64,000 nt of DNA from Ceratopteris richardii (taxonomy: Eukaryota > Streptophyta > Polypodiopsida > Polypodiales > Pteridaceae): NCBI GenBank assembly GCA_020310875.1, contig CM035416.1:71625983-71689982 (forward strand). Direction: 5' to 3'. How positions within the stretch are numbered: position 1 is the first letter of the stretch; each line of letters opens with the position of its first letter. A model generated the notes under the pieces. The model was not told the origin of the DNA. It ran no database searches and worked only from the letters and a program-made list of their open reading frames with translations. Positions 1 to 12,050 of the stretch are shown in pieces. Made by a program: the position numbers and the translations under genes.

Positions 1-1217
1 GATACACAGGTCTAGGATCCAAGAAGTGATACAGACGATGACCAAAATGAAAGAGAAAAGGATTACAAGCTATGGAAGTCAAGAGTCAAAGAAACGAGGT
101 AAGAGGTTGGAGAATGCTCCAAAAAAGCACCTAGAAGATCAACAAGAGAGAAGAAACAACCAGAAAGGTATGGATATGATTCCACATTTGTTAGAAAGCA
201 TTCAATCTACTTGGCAAAAGATTCAATTTCAGAAGAACCATCAACCTATGAAGAGGCAAAGCGAAACCCTAATTGGGAAAAGGCCATGAAAGAAGAAATA
301 GATGCATTGAAGGAGATTGACACTTGGGATTTGGTTCCAATGTCATCCAATCAAAAGGTAATTGGTTGCAGATGGGTATATAAAGTTAAAAGAAATTTAG
401 ATGGATCTGTTTGCTGGTACAAGGCAAGATTAGTTACCAAAGGATGCTCACAAACTCATGGTATAGACTATGAGGAAACATTCTCACAAGTTGCAAAGAT
501 GATTACAATCAGGACATTGATAAATGTAGCTGCTGCAAGGAATTGGAGACTCCTCCAACTTGATGTGAAAAATGCATTCTTAAATGGTTGGATAAGTGAA
601 GAGGTATACATGTCACAACCACCAGGTTTTGAAAACCATAATCATCCATCTTACGTTTGCAGACTTAAGAAAGCATTGTATGGATTGAAGCAAGCTCCTA
701 GAGCTTGGAATTACAGGTTGGTTACATATCTTCAAGATCAAGGGTTCAAAGCTAGCAACTCCGATCCTTCTCTATTCATCAAAAGGGATCACAATGAGGT
801 TATCTATCTATGTATATATGTAGATGATATTATTCTGATAGGTGATGATCTAAATGGCATTTAGAGGATCAAGAGACATATGCAAGAGGAGTTCAAAATC
901 AGTGACTTAGGTGAGCTCACATATTTCTTAGGTATGCAGGTGATATACACAGATGAAGGAATGTATTTGACTTAGACAAGATACATTCAGGATCTACTTC
1001 TCAGTTCAAAATGGAGAACACTAAACCTGTAGGTACACCTTTGGAGATGAATCATAAACTTAGTGTTCATGAAGGTGAGAAAATTGAAGACATTAAAGAG
1101 TATCAAAGCTTGGTAGGTAGCTTGATATATGCTACTCATACAAGGGTAGATATCTCATATAGTGTGCGAAAGCTTAGTCAGTTCATGCACTCATCGAGAA
1201 GACCACACATGGATGTG
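1..1217 (+). pseudogene. Ty1/copia pol, reverse transcriptase part (5' fragment)
   Basis: This is the RT region of a copia polyprotein, which copies element RNA into DNA in virus-like particles. Frame 1 is coding from the window edge: a basic linker of the RRSTREKKQPERYGY type, then the RT start (GCRWVYKVK, YKARLVTKG), LDVKNAFLNG, LYGLKQAPRAW and the active site YVDD at 817-828. The order is typical of copia; gag and integrase lie outside the window. The frame is broken by TAG at 13-15, TAA at 100-102, TAG at 862-864 and 973-975, and a frame change near 1000. The final residues enter the RNase H region and stop at 1217, where a younger LTR element is inserted; coding resumes at 8162. It is certainly dead. 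The family is secure, the lineage is not. Confidence 0.93.
1213..1217. repeat. Target site duplication ATGTG (left)
   Basis: ATGTG directly precedes the TG of the left LTR and recurs at 8162-8166 directly after the CA of the right LTR. The copia reading frame resumes correctly if one copy of the duplication and the inserted element are removed. Confidence 0.95.
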
Positions 1218-1839
1218 TGTTGCTCTAAGGGTTGCCCATAATTTTTCTCATGCTATGGCATCCTTTAGCCCTCATAAAAATACCTTTTTCCTTGTATCTA
1301 GGAGATGTCCATATGAACACTCTCCTAAGCCCCTTTTTTTATATTTGCTTTAGACTATGGTATTGAAGCCCTTTCCTTGAAACTCCTTTTTGCACAAGTT
1401 CAAAATTCCCACGTAGGAAACTCTCCACGCGCCCATTTCTTTAAAAGTGAGTTGTTAGAAAGAATCTAGAGAGATATGACCATGTGCTACTTTTTGACTT
1501 TTCCAAATGAGCACATGGGGAATTATGCAGAGCCTATAAATAGAGGCTCACTTCTTGTAAAAGGGGTCCCTTGGCCATGGCCTTGGCCTCCAATGGAAGA
1601 AGGTGTCATTTGCTACTCTCCTGTTTCCTTGTGTGCAAGGCGATGATCTTGGTGTATGGATTTGCATGTGTGTGTGCATGGTTGGGAGGATGTTCCCCTT
1701 TGCTCCTTGTGACGTTGGCCATTGTTGCCATTGCTCCATGAGCGTGGGTGAACCTCTCCTCCCATTCTTTGCCCCAACTTGGAGAAACCTCTCACTTCCA
1801 TGTGAGGCAGTTAGGGTTGTTGCTCCCCTTTTCTCAACA
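1218..1839 (+). repeat. 5' LTR of the LARD-like element
   Basis: It starts TGTTGCTC and ends CTCAACA, 622 bp. A TATA box (TATAAATA) lies at 1535-1542. It lacks an 8-bp stretch present in the right LTR near 7907-7915. Confidence 0.93.
1535..1542 (+). promoter_or_regulatory. LTR TATA box
   Basis: TATAAATA sits inside CCTATAAATAGAGG about 300 bp before the LTR end; the same motif is at 7849-7856 in the right LTR. The place is usual for the U3 promoter that starts the element transcript. Confidence 0.75.
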
Positions 1840-1842
1840 ATT

Positions 1843-1860
1843 TGGCGCCGTTGCCGGGGA
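1843..1860 (+). other. Primer-binding site, tRNA-Asp type
   Basis: TGGCGCCGTTGCCGGGGA starts three bases after the LTR. From memory it is an exact complement of the 3' end of plant tRNA-Asp, the primer for minus-strand DNA synthesis in several plant gypsy lineages. Confidence 0.9.
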
Positions 1861-4800
1861 CGTCGGCCTTTAGCCGTTGGTTTTTCCAAGTTTGCGTGTC
1901 CATACTTCGTGAGGCGCACCTTGACACTTGGAGAAGGATGAATACGTGTGGCCTTCGGTTGGTCAAGGGTACCTCTTATTTGTTAATTTTTGAGTATTTT
2001 AGATCTTTAATTTTGTTTGTTGCACAAAAACACCCCCTTACCCCCCTTCCCTCTCTCTCTCACATACACATTTCTATCCACAAATACAAGGGCATCACTT
2101 TCAGCTACCATAACTTCTTGTTTTTAGTGACTGCCATGAGTTGGGGGATGGATGGGCACTTCTTGTTTCCTTCCCTCAATTCAATTGTGAAGAAAACCTC
2201 AAGGGAACGTTTTGTTTATGTGGGAAATACGACGGCAGAAATTAACAAATTTTAAATCCCTTTTCTCTCAAAATAATGGATTTTTGAACATAAAGTTCTT
2301 TTGGCATGAGCTTCGGACGTTGAAGGCCTTTACTCTCCCATCACCTTGTCCTTCTGTCAAAAGAGTACGTGTAGCATGAACTGGGCAGCGCATTAATTTC
2401 TTGAAATCGGTTGCAGCGTAAGTTGTTGGGAGATAGGTTCCTTCCTTATTCCTCTTTGTTGAGCTCTTATTGAGCTTAAGGCTATGGCGGGGCTGAGCTC
2501 CGCAGAGCCTCCCCATCTTTTCTCGTCCTACGCATGAGCGCCTGACCTCGGGGCCCCATTATTAGCTTCGATGCTTCTTTCCTCTGATTTCTCCTTCAGC
2601 GGGTATCCCACGACATGGCGGACTGACTCTTAGGCGCTCGACTTGCTTGTAGTGCTCCGCTTCTTTGCCTACAGGCTGATGGTCGGGGCTGGAGTTTTTA
2701 GCTACAATTGTGAATTTTTCTCTGGAACGAGCCTGTGCCCGTTTTCCATTTGCCTATTAGGGCAAGGTCAAAAGAAAACAAAAGGATCTGCTCCCCTCAC
2801 TGATCTTTGGTGGGCGCCGCGATCGTTGATCTACTCTGTGTAAAAGATACCTGGACGCTTGTTCGAAGTTGTATGCCTCATAAATCTCATAGCATTTCGA
2901 TGGCTACAGGTGTCTACTGTGTGTATAACTCCTCTCCTTTTCCCTAAACACCCTCTCCTCGTTCAACTCAAGGTAATATTCAAGGTCTCTTTTTTCTTGT
3001 CTGTTCATTGGGGTCGAGCCTGAGCTGCTCCCCCATGTGCATCAGGCTCCTGCTCTTGCTCATTCCTATTGTTCTACGGGTTGTGTTGTGCTCCTGGTGT
3101 GCTATCCCCTCCTCTGCAAAGGTCTTAACCGGCGTAGATGGTGGTACTGTCAATTTTGCTTCACCATGGTGAATGCATGCTCAGGGCATTGTTGTATGTA
3201 TGGAGCCAGGGCACAACTCTGTGTCATTGCGATGAATGGGGGTCTCTATGCTGAGGTGTCGAGTCTTCTCCAAGTATGGCTGCCACCGTGGTGGAATCAA
3301 GCTTTTATGAACCATTCCTTCCACGACATGAAAACGTACACATATGACAGTCAGACCTACCTTGTAGCCCCATCCTCACGGCGGCTGAGCCCTCAAATTT
3401 CTGTTGAATAGCATGTGAAATTTGTCTTACTGCTGTCTAATGTAAAACAAATTGTGAACTTCTAAACTCGGAACTCAGATACAAATCTGAAGGTTGGCCT
3501 AACCCTGCATGTTTGTCTCTGCGGAACAGGGATGAATCATATTATGTTCAGCGTTTAAGGATGTCTAGATGGGACCATAGTTTTGACAAGCTCCTTCGAT
3601 TTAAATAATGTATCTAATGTCATTTGCACTATAGTTCTTGCCTTCATTTTTCTCTCTTTGCTAAAGTCGATGAGCTAAAGTGGTCGGTTACAGACTATTA
3701 TTGATCTTCTCTTGTAAGCTTGAAAGAGTTTGCATAAGAAGATTATTAAAGGACAACAGAAGCTTTGCTATGGCACGATGGTTGGAACCTCAAGCTTCTT
3801 AATGCACAGGGACGGGCATGGTTCTTTGCTATTATGTGCAGTATTGCCTTGTTCGATTCTCACTTCCAATGGTGTGTCACCTTCGATCCTGTTGTATGAC
3901 ATCAAAACCCCTCTTGCACCTCATTCTTTCCCTCAATGCGACTCTATGACAAGCTCAGATTCGTGGGAGAGCCATGTGGTGCCCCCCCTTTTTCCTCTTC
4001 TGTGAGGCCTACCCTCATCCATGCGTTTCTTGGAAAGATATTAGTTTCGCTTCCCCTCCATTCTGCTACATATCTAATGTCTCTGTTTGCGAGGTGTAGG
4101 TCAAGTTATGCACATATTTACAGTCGCTTCATGAAGATTTTTGGGGTGAGCCATGAGCCCCCCCAGGCTCAACGATAGACTCGTCTGCCTTGACCTTTAC
4201 TTGACACTACTGCTCGGGTCATGCCACCCCTCTTGTGCTTCTGCATTTGTGCAAACCTGAGGCATTGGCTCCCTGACGCGCGTGATTATAGCATCACCCA
4301 ATGCTTCTTTTGTTAGTACGAATGTATGATGTAATGATGTATTCATGACTAGATGTTCTTTGCCCGAATTTTTCTGTGTGTTGTAATGTCTGATTCATGC
4401 TTATTCATGCAAAATGATCACGACTTCGGAGGTGTGGGTATTAATCTTGGTTATTTATTTCTCTTCATGAAAAGCCTTCAACAAGACCTATATTTTACCC
4501 ATGACTGTTTGCAGGAATTAGCACAAAGGTCAACTTGGTATAATATTGAACATGAAATGTGATTGGTTACTCTTCCAGTTGGCACTTAGTTCTAATAATC
4601 AAAATCAAAATAAATGCAATTTTTTCACTTTGTGATGTGCATCTCAACATGCAGGACGACAACGTGACAGTGAGCGGATCTTCATGTTAGTAGTTTAAAG
4701 TCGTTAGACTCCTCGATGGCAAGGCTCTATGATGATTGTCCCGTTCAATGGACTCTCTATGTAGTTGCACCAAGAGGATAATGCGGCTCATCACTTTCAA

Positions 4801-7517
4801 GATCTATGGATCCTTAAAAATATGCCTTGATATGTCATGATTGTTTTATGCTACTCAGCCTAGTGATAAAAAATGATTAGCCTTTTGTCCAGTGCTTGGT
4901 ACAAATTTTAGGTTCAACACCAATGCTAAACATATATTGCAAGTGATGTTGTTTTGCTGGTATACCCATCTCTGTCTCATAAAAAGCTGAATCAAGTGCT
5001 TTGTTGGTATACCCTTTCCTATTATGTCTAAAAACTGTTGGCTGGTTGAATGATGCTTGCTCATTGATTCTTGTTGTTCACACAAGGTCATTCTCATTAC
5101 AAGGCATATAGGATTAAATGCATGCGGGGTTGTTGATCTCTCTCATTAACGATTGAGGACTTCCCATGGTAATGTTTGGGGATATTTTTGTGTGAATCAT
5201 ACCCTAGAATCAGGGGCATCTCTATTTTCATTTGTGTTTGAGAAGTTTTTTTTGACAAAGGAAAGGTTAGTCGAACACATTTGTTGCATCATACTTGTAT
5301 GAAACTTGGGAATCTTGATTTGTATGCTACTTTGGTCATTACCCCCATCCTTGTGTAAGCTTTGCATTTATACCTGCACTCCTAAAAGTTCACAAATTTG
5401 GCTTTTATATTACATAGGTCAAAGAGAAGTGAAACCAACGCTTGTCATACTTATGATTAAAATTGTTCAAATAGCACCCATAATGGCTTATTTTACTCTG
5501 CGCATATGTGTCAGGAATTGCTATGCTTCAGAATATGGTATCATAAGCTTTGAATGTTACGGCCAGTGGCAAATAGATGGGGGTTGGTTTTCTTAAGGCT
5601 TTGGAGTTCCCTATGATGTTCGCATAGATGGGGTGTAACATTGATGCTTTTTTCCTTGGTGCTCATTGGGATATTGTAATATGTTGTCAATGAATTTTCT
5701 TGCCAATCTAATGCATGGTGGCATAGGACTTTGAGCGGTATTCTGTGAGTTTTCCACACTCGTGAATGAGCGACCGTGTGCTATGATCGAGAGATTGGTT
5801 TTCTTTTGGAGCTTCTACTTCAAGGACAACTTAATATTTGGTCTCTTATATGTTTGGGTTGGCATTCAATAAGCTTTTACTTTATGGATAATGCACTTCA
5901 TACACATAAAAGGTTCAAGCCTCTACCCTCTTAGAGATCCACATCACTCTTGGTCTCTTTGAGTGGTATTATATTTGTTCAAATCTGCTCATTACCACAA
6001 CTTGCTATACGAGGTAAGTAACTTAAGAGGCATGCACTACCTTCTCTTATGATCATTAAAAGTTGTGCACTTTTGGGATGAGTTGGCCTAAGGTTCATGC
6101 GACTATAGTTTTTTGTTATTTGGCTTCAAAGAGTCATCTGCTTTCTCTGCTAATTCTTTGAGTTGCAGGTTTGGTGTCCCATCAAAGAGCGATACACAGG
6201 CTGCTGACTCCTTTATGTACCTCATATTTATGCATTTATCATATACATGATCTTCTTGCTTAAGGGGAAAGCTGCAGGAATGCCAGTGAACAAAGTGTGG
6301 GTAACACTTCTCTTTGGGGAAGTTGTCCATTATGGTGACAACTAGTTTAAAGATGCTTTTGCTAGGTTTGAAAGCATGAGGATGAGGCCTCCAGATCTTG
6401 TGAAAGTTTCTATTGCATGCTCATTGGAAATGAATAAATTGCTTATATGTTTGTGTGGTACAAGGTCACAAGGGTATGAATATTGCTTTTTGTCTTGTGT
6501 CCATTAACCCACTCGCTGAAAATTGGATCCAAGATTGCACATCTTGCTACATGCTCTTGCCTCTCTCTTGATTCTACGATTGTTTCTAGTAAAATTCCCG
6601 AGTAGGAGGCATAATGCTTATACCTCAAAATGATCTTATTAATGTGAGCATGTATTATTTAAAGGATATTTGCAGGAAAGTATGCACATGGGGGGTTGAA
6701 ATTTCTGATTTGGACCTGCACTAAACTAAGTGTGAAGTCACTACATAAGCGTTTGTTTTTTGCTAGGGAAGTAACTCTCTAGATCCACATCCCTCATTTA
6801 AGGCTTAAATTCATTACATGCGGACACATTTACAACTTCAGCATTGATCCTTCTTACCGCCTAAGGATGATTTACTACTTTGCTTTGTTGGAATAGTGTT
6901 GGATAAATTGTTTGAAGCTCATGAATGCTTGATAAGGTCTCATAATGTTGCACTATTGCCTATTTATTTTATGAGCACATAACACTCATGTTAAAATTGC
7001 AAACTTGATTGACTAGGAGCATAGTATGAATGATGGCAGGAACATAAGTTAAACATGCAACTACATATTCATCTCATGCAATGCAATATGTCACACTCAC
7101 TTGGGGATTACAGATTATGGCATCATTTTTTGGTGTGCAAAAATGAGGTTTTCAGGAGTTCTTCTCACTAGAAGAGCAAGTCCTAACTGAAAGATGTTCC
7201 CTGAAGCGGAAACTAAACATGGAATTACAATTTTGTGGTTGCTTCTTTTTCAAAATTCAGTCTACTTGTTGTGTATGTTTAAATTTCAGGTTTTGGAGCT
7301 TTGAGAGAAGGCACATTTGAAGGAGGCTGGGCTGACTGCCCCCCAAGGGGATTGTGTCGCTCAGCTCTAAAGATTGAAGATTTGCAGCTTGAAGCTTGGC
7401 AGACTGAAGAATTGCAGATTTTGAAGACTTGAAGATCTTCAGACTTGAAAGACTCTACCTTGGGTCGGTGCAGCTATGTATGCTCTTCTCTTAGCTTTGT
7501 CAAGGACGACAAAGCCT
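1861..7517 (+). other. Non-coding interior of the LARD-like element
   Basis: About 5.7 kb without recognisable coding sequence. T-rich and T/G-rich stretches alternate. Near 7370-7450 there is a degenerate array of GAAGATT/GCAG/CTTGAAG units (for example GAAGACTTGAAGATCTTC) just before the purine tract. No captured host gene was recognised. Confidence 0.7.
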
Positions 7518-7531
7518 AGGAGGGGGAGAAG
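7518..7531 (+). other. Polypurine tract of the LARD-like element
   Basis: AGGAGGGGGAGAAG directly precedes the TG of the right LTR, the place expected for the plus-strand primer. Confidence 0.88.
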
Positions 7532-8161
7532 TGTTGCTCTAAGGGTTGCCCATAATTTTTCTCATGCTATGGCATCCTTTAGCCCTCATAAAAATACCTT
7601 TTTCCTTGTATCTAGGAGATGTCCATATGAACACTCTCCTAAGCCCCTTTTTTGATATTTGCTTTAGACTATGGTATTGAAGCCCTTTCCTTGAAACTCC
7701 TTTTTGCACAAGTTCAAAATTCCCACGTAGGAAACTCTCCACGTGCCCATTTCTTTAAAAGTGAGTTGTTAGAAAGAATCTAGAGAGATATGACCATGTG
7801 CTACTTTTTGACTTTTCCAAATGAGCACATGGGGAATTATGCAGAGCCTATAAATAGAGGCTCACTTCTTGTAAAAGGGGTCCCTTGGCCATGGCCTTGG
7901 CCTCCATTTTGGTAATGGAAGAAGGTGTCATTTGCTACTCTCCTGTTTCCTTGTGTGCAAGGCGATGATCTTGGTGTATGGATTTGCATGTGTGTGTGCA
8001 TGGTTGGGAGGATGTTCCCCTTTGCTCCTTGTGACGTTGGCCATTGTTGCCATTGCTCCATGAGCGTGGGTGAACCTCTCCTCTCATTCTTTGCCCCAAC
8101 TTGGAGAAACCTCTCACTTCCATGTGAGGCGGTTAGGGTTGTTGCTCCCCTTTTCTCAACA
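7532..8161 (+). repeat. 3' LTR of the LARD-like element
   Basis: It is 630 bp and begins and ends like the left LTR, with an extra 8 bp near 7907-7915 and about four base differences. TATAAATA lies at 7849-7856. The target duplication follows. Confidence 0.93.
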
Positions 8162-8711
8162 ATGTGGCTAAGAGAGTACTTAAGTATCTCAAAGGTACAA
8201 TCAACGAAGGTCTATTCTATCCGTACTCTTCATATTTGGATATCAAAATCTATTCAGATGAAGATTGGGTAGGAGCAAAGGATGATAGAAAAGTACTTCT
8301 GGTTACTTAGCATTTGCAGGTTCAAAGCTAGTGTCATGGAGTTCCAAGAAGCAACCAACAATTGCTTTATCCTCGACTGAAGCAGAGTACATAGGCTTGA
8401 CCATAGAAACTCAAGAGGCAATATGGTTAAAAGCATTGTATATAGATTTGGGACTTGTAAGTTCCAAACCTCACATATTTGGAGATTATGTAAGTTCCAT
8501 GCATCTAAGGGCAAACCCTATTTTCCATGCGAGAACCAAACACATAGAGGTGCATAACCACTTCATTAGGGAGAAGCTCATGGAAAAGGAGTTTGACATT
8601 TCGTTTGTTCCTACTAAAAAACAAGTAGCAGATATGATGACGAAGGCACTTAATGGAATAAAGCTTTGCAGATTCAAAGTTATGGCAGGTATTCAAACTA
8701 TCAAAGAATGA
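8162..8711 (+). pseudogene. Ty1/copia pol, RNase H part (3' fragment)
   Basis: Continuation of the copia polyprotein from 1217. The first bases restore the RNase H frame (KRVLKYLKGT, then YSDEDWVGAKDD). A frame change follows near 8290-8310, then SSTEAEYIGL, the conserved copia RNase H motif, HTKHIEVHNHFIREK-type residues and DMMTKALNGIK, the typical C-terminal block that ends just before the purine tract. RNase H removes the RNA strand during replication. Stop codon at 8709-8711. Dead because of the insertion, frame change and upstream stops. Confidence 0.92.
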
Positions 8712-8730
8712 AGATTCAAGCATACTTTAG

Positions 8731-8743
8731 CTTGAGGGGGAGC
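8731..8743 (+). other. Polypurine tract of the copia element
   Basis: CTTGAGGGGGAGC, the form usual in plant copia elements, directly precedes the 3' LTR. Confidence 0.85.
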
Positions 8744-9197
8744 TGTTGGAACATCAAGATTACACTATGCTTGAGGTGGTTTTGATCTACATCAAAGGCT
8801 ATCGCGTCAAAAGAATATCCGTTGGAGAGTTCTTTTATTTATGCTCACTTATTGTACTTTTTTAAAAGATTTTTCATGGATCTTCCACCATTGTAAAAGC
8901 CTTGAGCTTTACACATGTAAAAGTAGAAAGATAGAGCCCAAATCCCATGAATTTGTGGTGGTTAAGTTGCATTCAATCAATCACCTAAAAGTAGATCTTC
9001 ACTTTTCCTAGAATATGGGAAAGTGAATTGAGTCCCTCCAACAACCGTTCCCACCTTCATGTGAATTCAAAATCCACTTGTAGAATTCATGGAGCACTTC
9101 TAGAGTCTATATAAAGACTTGAAATCTTTTGTACAATACATGGAAGAAATATACATACACTTGTGACCATCATTGTCTCGCTCCTTCAATTTTCTAC
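8744..9197 (+). repeat. 3' LTR of the copia element
   Basis: It starts TGTTGGAAC after the purine tract and probably ends TTTTCTACA, about 454 bp. TATATAAA at 9108-9115 fits the promoter. The 5' LTR lies outside the window, so the right edge rests only on the CA end and usual copia LTR length. Confidence 0.8.
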
Positions 9198-9901
9198 ATC
9201 ATCTTTTTTGCCAACATTAATCTTGCAGAGGATGCTGCTCTCTCTACAGAGCTCCAAATTGAGTGCACAATGGCTCATTAGAAAGATATTAGTGTCTTGA
9301 TTGTGTTTGTAAAGATTTATAGCATTTGGTTCAGTATATTTGGAGAAATCTAAGTTTTTCTGTCTCGGGGTCAATCTATTCATATTCCTGAAAAATAGGA
9401 GGTACCACCGTTGAGTGTCTGATTCTTTCCTATAGCATATTTTGCTTATTCCTTATACTTTTGTGCATTATATACACTCAACCCTATGTGTATCACTCTA
9501 GTTGACGTGCGAACCTATCTGTTTTGTATCAACTCCTTCTCCTTGATGCTCCAAAGTACATAGTGCATTTCTTTGCACTTATCGCATGCCTATAAGGTCT
9601 ATTTGAGTCTCCTACAAGCTTCTCCAAGTTTCTTTCAGCCTCGGCTCCTCTCTAACCTTAACCCTACGAGCAGCTTGCTCTTCTCTTTGCATACAAGTTC
9701 CTCCTGATGAAGAACTCCCCTCGCTCATGTACCAGACCTGGGGTCTGCAAGCTCGACCAACCTGTGGTGGTAGGCGAACCTATGACACTCCCTTATAGAG
9801 ACGTGCCAACATAAATCCCGACAAGTGCACCAAAATGTTTAGTTTCTAAACCCACAGCAAAATGCTTATGCACAATGAGGTTTTGCCCAAACCTGCTGAT
9901 G
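9198..9901. other. Unassigned sequence between copia LTR and hAT-like element
   Basis: No gene or repeat was recognised. It is C/T-rich on the plus strand in places and flanks the hAT-like element on the left; similar C-rich sequence resumes at 14331, so both sides may be one older unit. Confidence 0.5.
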
Positions 9902-10538
9902 CTAGGTTAGCTTTTATCGCCCTAAATAATTAAAAATATTGAATATATTCGTATTATTCGTGGTTTTCTGAATAAACACCGAAAAAAAACGAAGACGGAT
10001 ACTTTTTCGATCGAAAGCACTTTCAATAGAAATATTTTTTGATCAAGCACAATCGAAAAGCGTTTTCTAACAGGAAAATATATATTTTTACATTCGACCA
10101 AAAATCTTATTCCGCACGTGCTTCATTGATATTCTAGAGAGCTTTAATCCTGCAATTTTTATCATAGAGAGCTTCCTTCACCGTATCATTGAGGTATTGA
10201 TTTAATTTTAATTTATTGTTTATTTTATAGTTTTGTTCATTGTATCATGCATATTGTATGATTCGCATATGTGTCTCTTACATATGCTTGATTTTTGTTT
10301 ATATAATTTGTTTTTTGTCTTTTAATCATCAATTGTATACATGTTCAACTCGCGCAAGCATTTCTTACTTGTATACATCGATGAAAAAAATTTAAAAATA
10401 AACCACTACTATGATTGTTTGACTCGCTACATCGATTCTTAATCTCACAGTAGTTAGGACACAACAATAGATCTATTGAGATTGTTTGAATTGCCACCTC
10501 AATTCCTACTCTCTCAATAGTATAGGGAGTGTGTAGCG

Positions 10539-10774
10539 ACTATTGTGATTGTTTGATTCTTTGACTCTTACTCTCACAATAGTCACTTAGATTCCGATGA
10601 GAACACTTATTGTAGGTCACAAGGTGTATAGAAACTATTGTGATTGTTTGATTCTTTAACTCTTACTATCACAATAGTCACTTAGATTCTGATGAGAATA
10701 CTTAGTGTAGGTCACAAGGTGTATAGAAACTATTGTGATTGTTTGATTCTTTGACTCTTACTATCACAATAGTT
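10539..10774. repeat. Left subterminal 95-bp tandem hairpin repeat
   Basis: Two full 95-bp units (10539-10633, 10634-10728) and a partial third. Each begins CTATTGTGATTGTTTGA and contains TCACAATAG about 30 bases later, so each unit can form a stem. Similar half-units occur upstream from about 10430. The right-end array carries the same core in inverse orientation. Such subterminal repeats in hAT elements usually bind transposase. Confidence 0.8.
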
Positions 10775-10967
10775 ATATACAATTATGTGACAAAACTCAT
10801 ACATAGTATAGCGAATGTATATGATTACTTCAAGATTATAATTACACTTTCTATTTAATTATAAATCTACTGATTTAACTATGCATATGTCTATCATTTG
10901 TGTACACATACTATTGATTTATTTATCCATACACTTATTGATAGTCTATTTTTTATTTTTGCACAGA

Positions 10968-12050
10968 TGGCAAGTAAAATAAACAAGCAGGAGCAAAAAT
11001 TTTTAGAAGAATTTGTGTGCTCCTACATGTATCGAATGAGAGAAGATGAAATCACTATAGCCATGGACACATCTAGTTACAAAGATATCATTGCATAATT
11101 ATCCAGAACAACATTTATTAATATTGAAGATAAATTTGGTAGTGTGGTGGAGCATAGGTCTTATATGAGCAAATGTCAAAAGATCTTACACGTATCTTTG
11201 GACAAATCATCAAAGTAGCAGAGTCACTGGCGGTGGATATCACCAGTATGCCCTGATTCATCAATAAAATTAAATTTATTGATTTACATTATCAGACTAT
11301 GAAGAGAGAAAAGCGATTAAAACCGGACACGACTAAACAACTTGTGAGAGCACAAGTAGATCCAAATACAAGAGATGCATATGTGAGTATGGGAGATCAA
11401 ACATCGAACAATCTTTGTTTGCTCCCATATTTCTCTATTTTTTTTGAAGATGCAGCTCTCGTGGGGGAAGGACAATATGGAATGATCCATAAAGTCAAGA
11501 TATCCCACCCGAGATTCACCAATGAAGTATTTGTGGCCAAGCTATTCAAATTACATGGTGCTGACATACAAACACAAGAAAATGAAGCCATCAATGAAGC
11601 CACATTCTTATCTATTATGCACAGTGGAATTATTAATCCACTTGGTTTAGCTAGACACCATATAAAAGTCCGTGCCTTATTTTCAAATTTTGGAATGGTG
11701 GTACATTCGACATGTGCATAAAAAGAATGAAGAAGGAATACCTAAACTACCACAAAGCAAGAGGTGTGAAGGACACAGAAGGAGACATAACAACTGTGAA
11801 AACAAATATTTGGAAGCTGATCAATGGCTTATTACAAACAATATCATTTTTACACACTTGTATTATATCCCATAATGATCTCCATCTAGGCATCATCTTG
11901 TTGCATTTTGAAGATCAACATGCTTATATCGGATTATGTGATTTTGGTAGAGCGACATATTTACCAACCGAAAAATGTTTTTCGAAGCTACCTAATTTAG
12001 AAATATCAACTAGAAATGAGTGGATTCCATACATGGATACATAATCAAGT
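10968..12050 (+). pseudogene. Protein-kinase-like gene, broken, inside the hAT-like element
   Basis: The ATG at 10968 opens 43 codons; coding-like sequence then continues with frame changes (an in-frame TGA near 11256, another shift near 11710). Kinase features appear in order: glycine loop GEGQYG at 11464-11481, VFVAKLFKL with the likely ATP-binding lysine, a helix-C-like ENEAINEATFL, the catalytic loop HNDLH from 11871, and DFG at 11940-11948. The usual asparagine after the HxD motif is replaced by isoleucine in HNDLHLGI, so activity is doubtful even apart from the frame breaks. The part after DFG is short and ends near 12044. No introns are visible, which fits capture from RNA or strong decay. 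The substrate is unknown. Confidence 0.72.

Larger units (their letters stand above)
1218..8161 (+). mobile_element. Non-autonomous LTR retrotransposon (LARD-like), nested in copia
   Basis: The element has two LTRs (1218-1839 and 7532-8161), a tRNA-Asp primer-binding site, a purine tract before the right LTR and a 5-bp target duplication. The roughly 5.7-kb interior holds no recognisable gag, protease, RT or integrase on either strand; the longest open stretches are short and do not resemble known domains. Large LTR elements without coding capacity are called LARDs and depend on proteins from relatives. By eye the LTRs differ at about four substitutions and one 8-bp indel, so the insertion is recent, much younger than the decayed copia host. 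The plus direction is set by primer site and purine tract. Confidence 0.93.

Noticed and set aside
1603..1941. Open frames in the LARD-like LTR that look like a small protein
   Set aside because: They occur on both strands, repeat in both LTRs and show no domain or codon signal.
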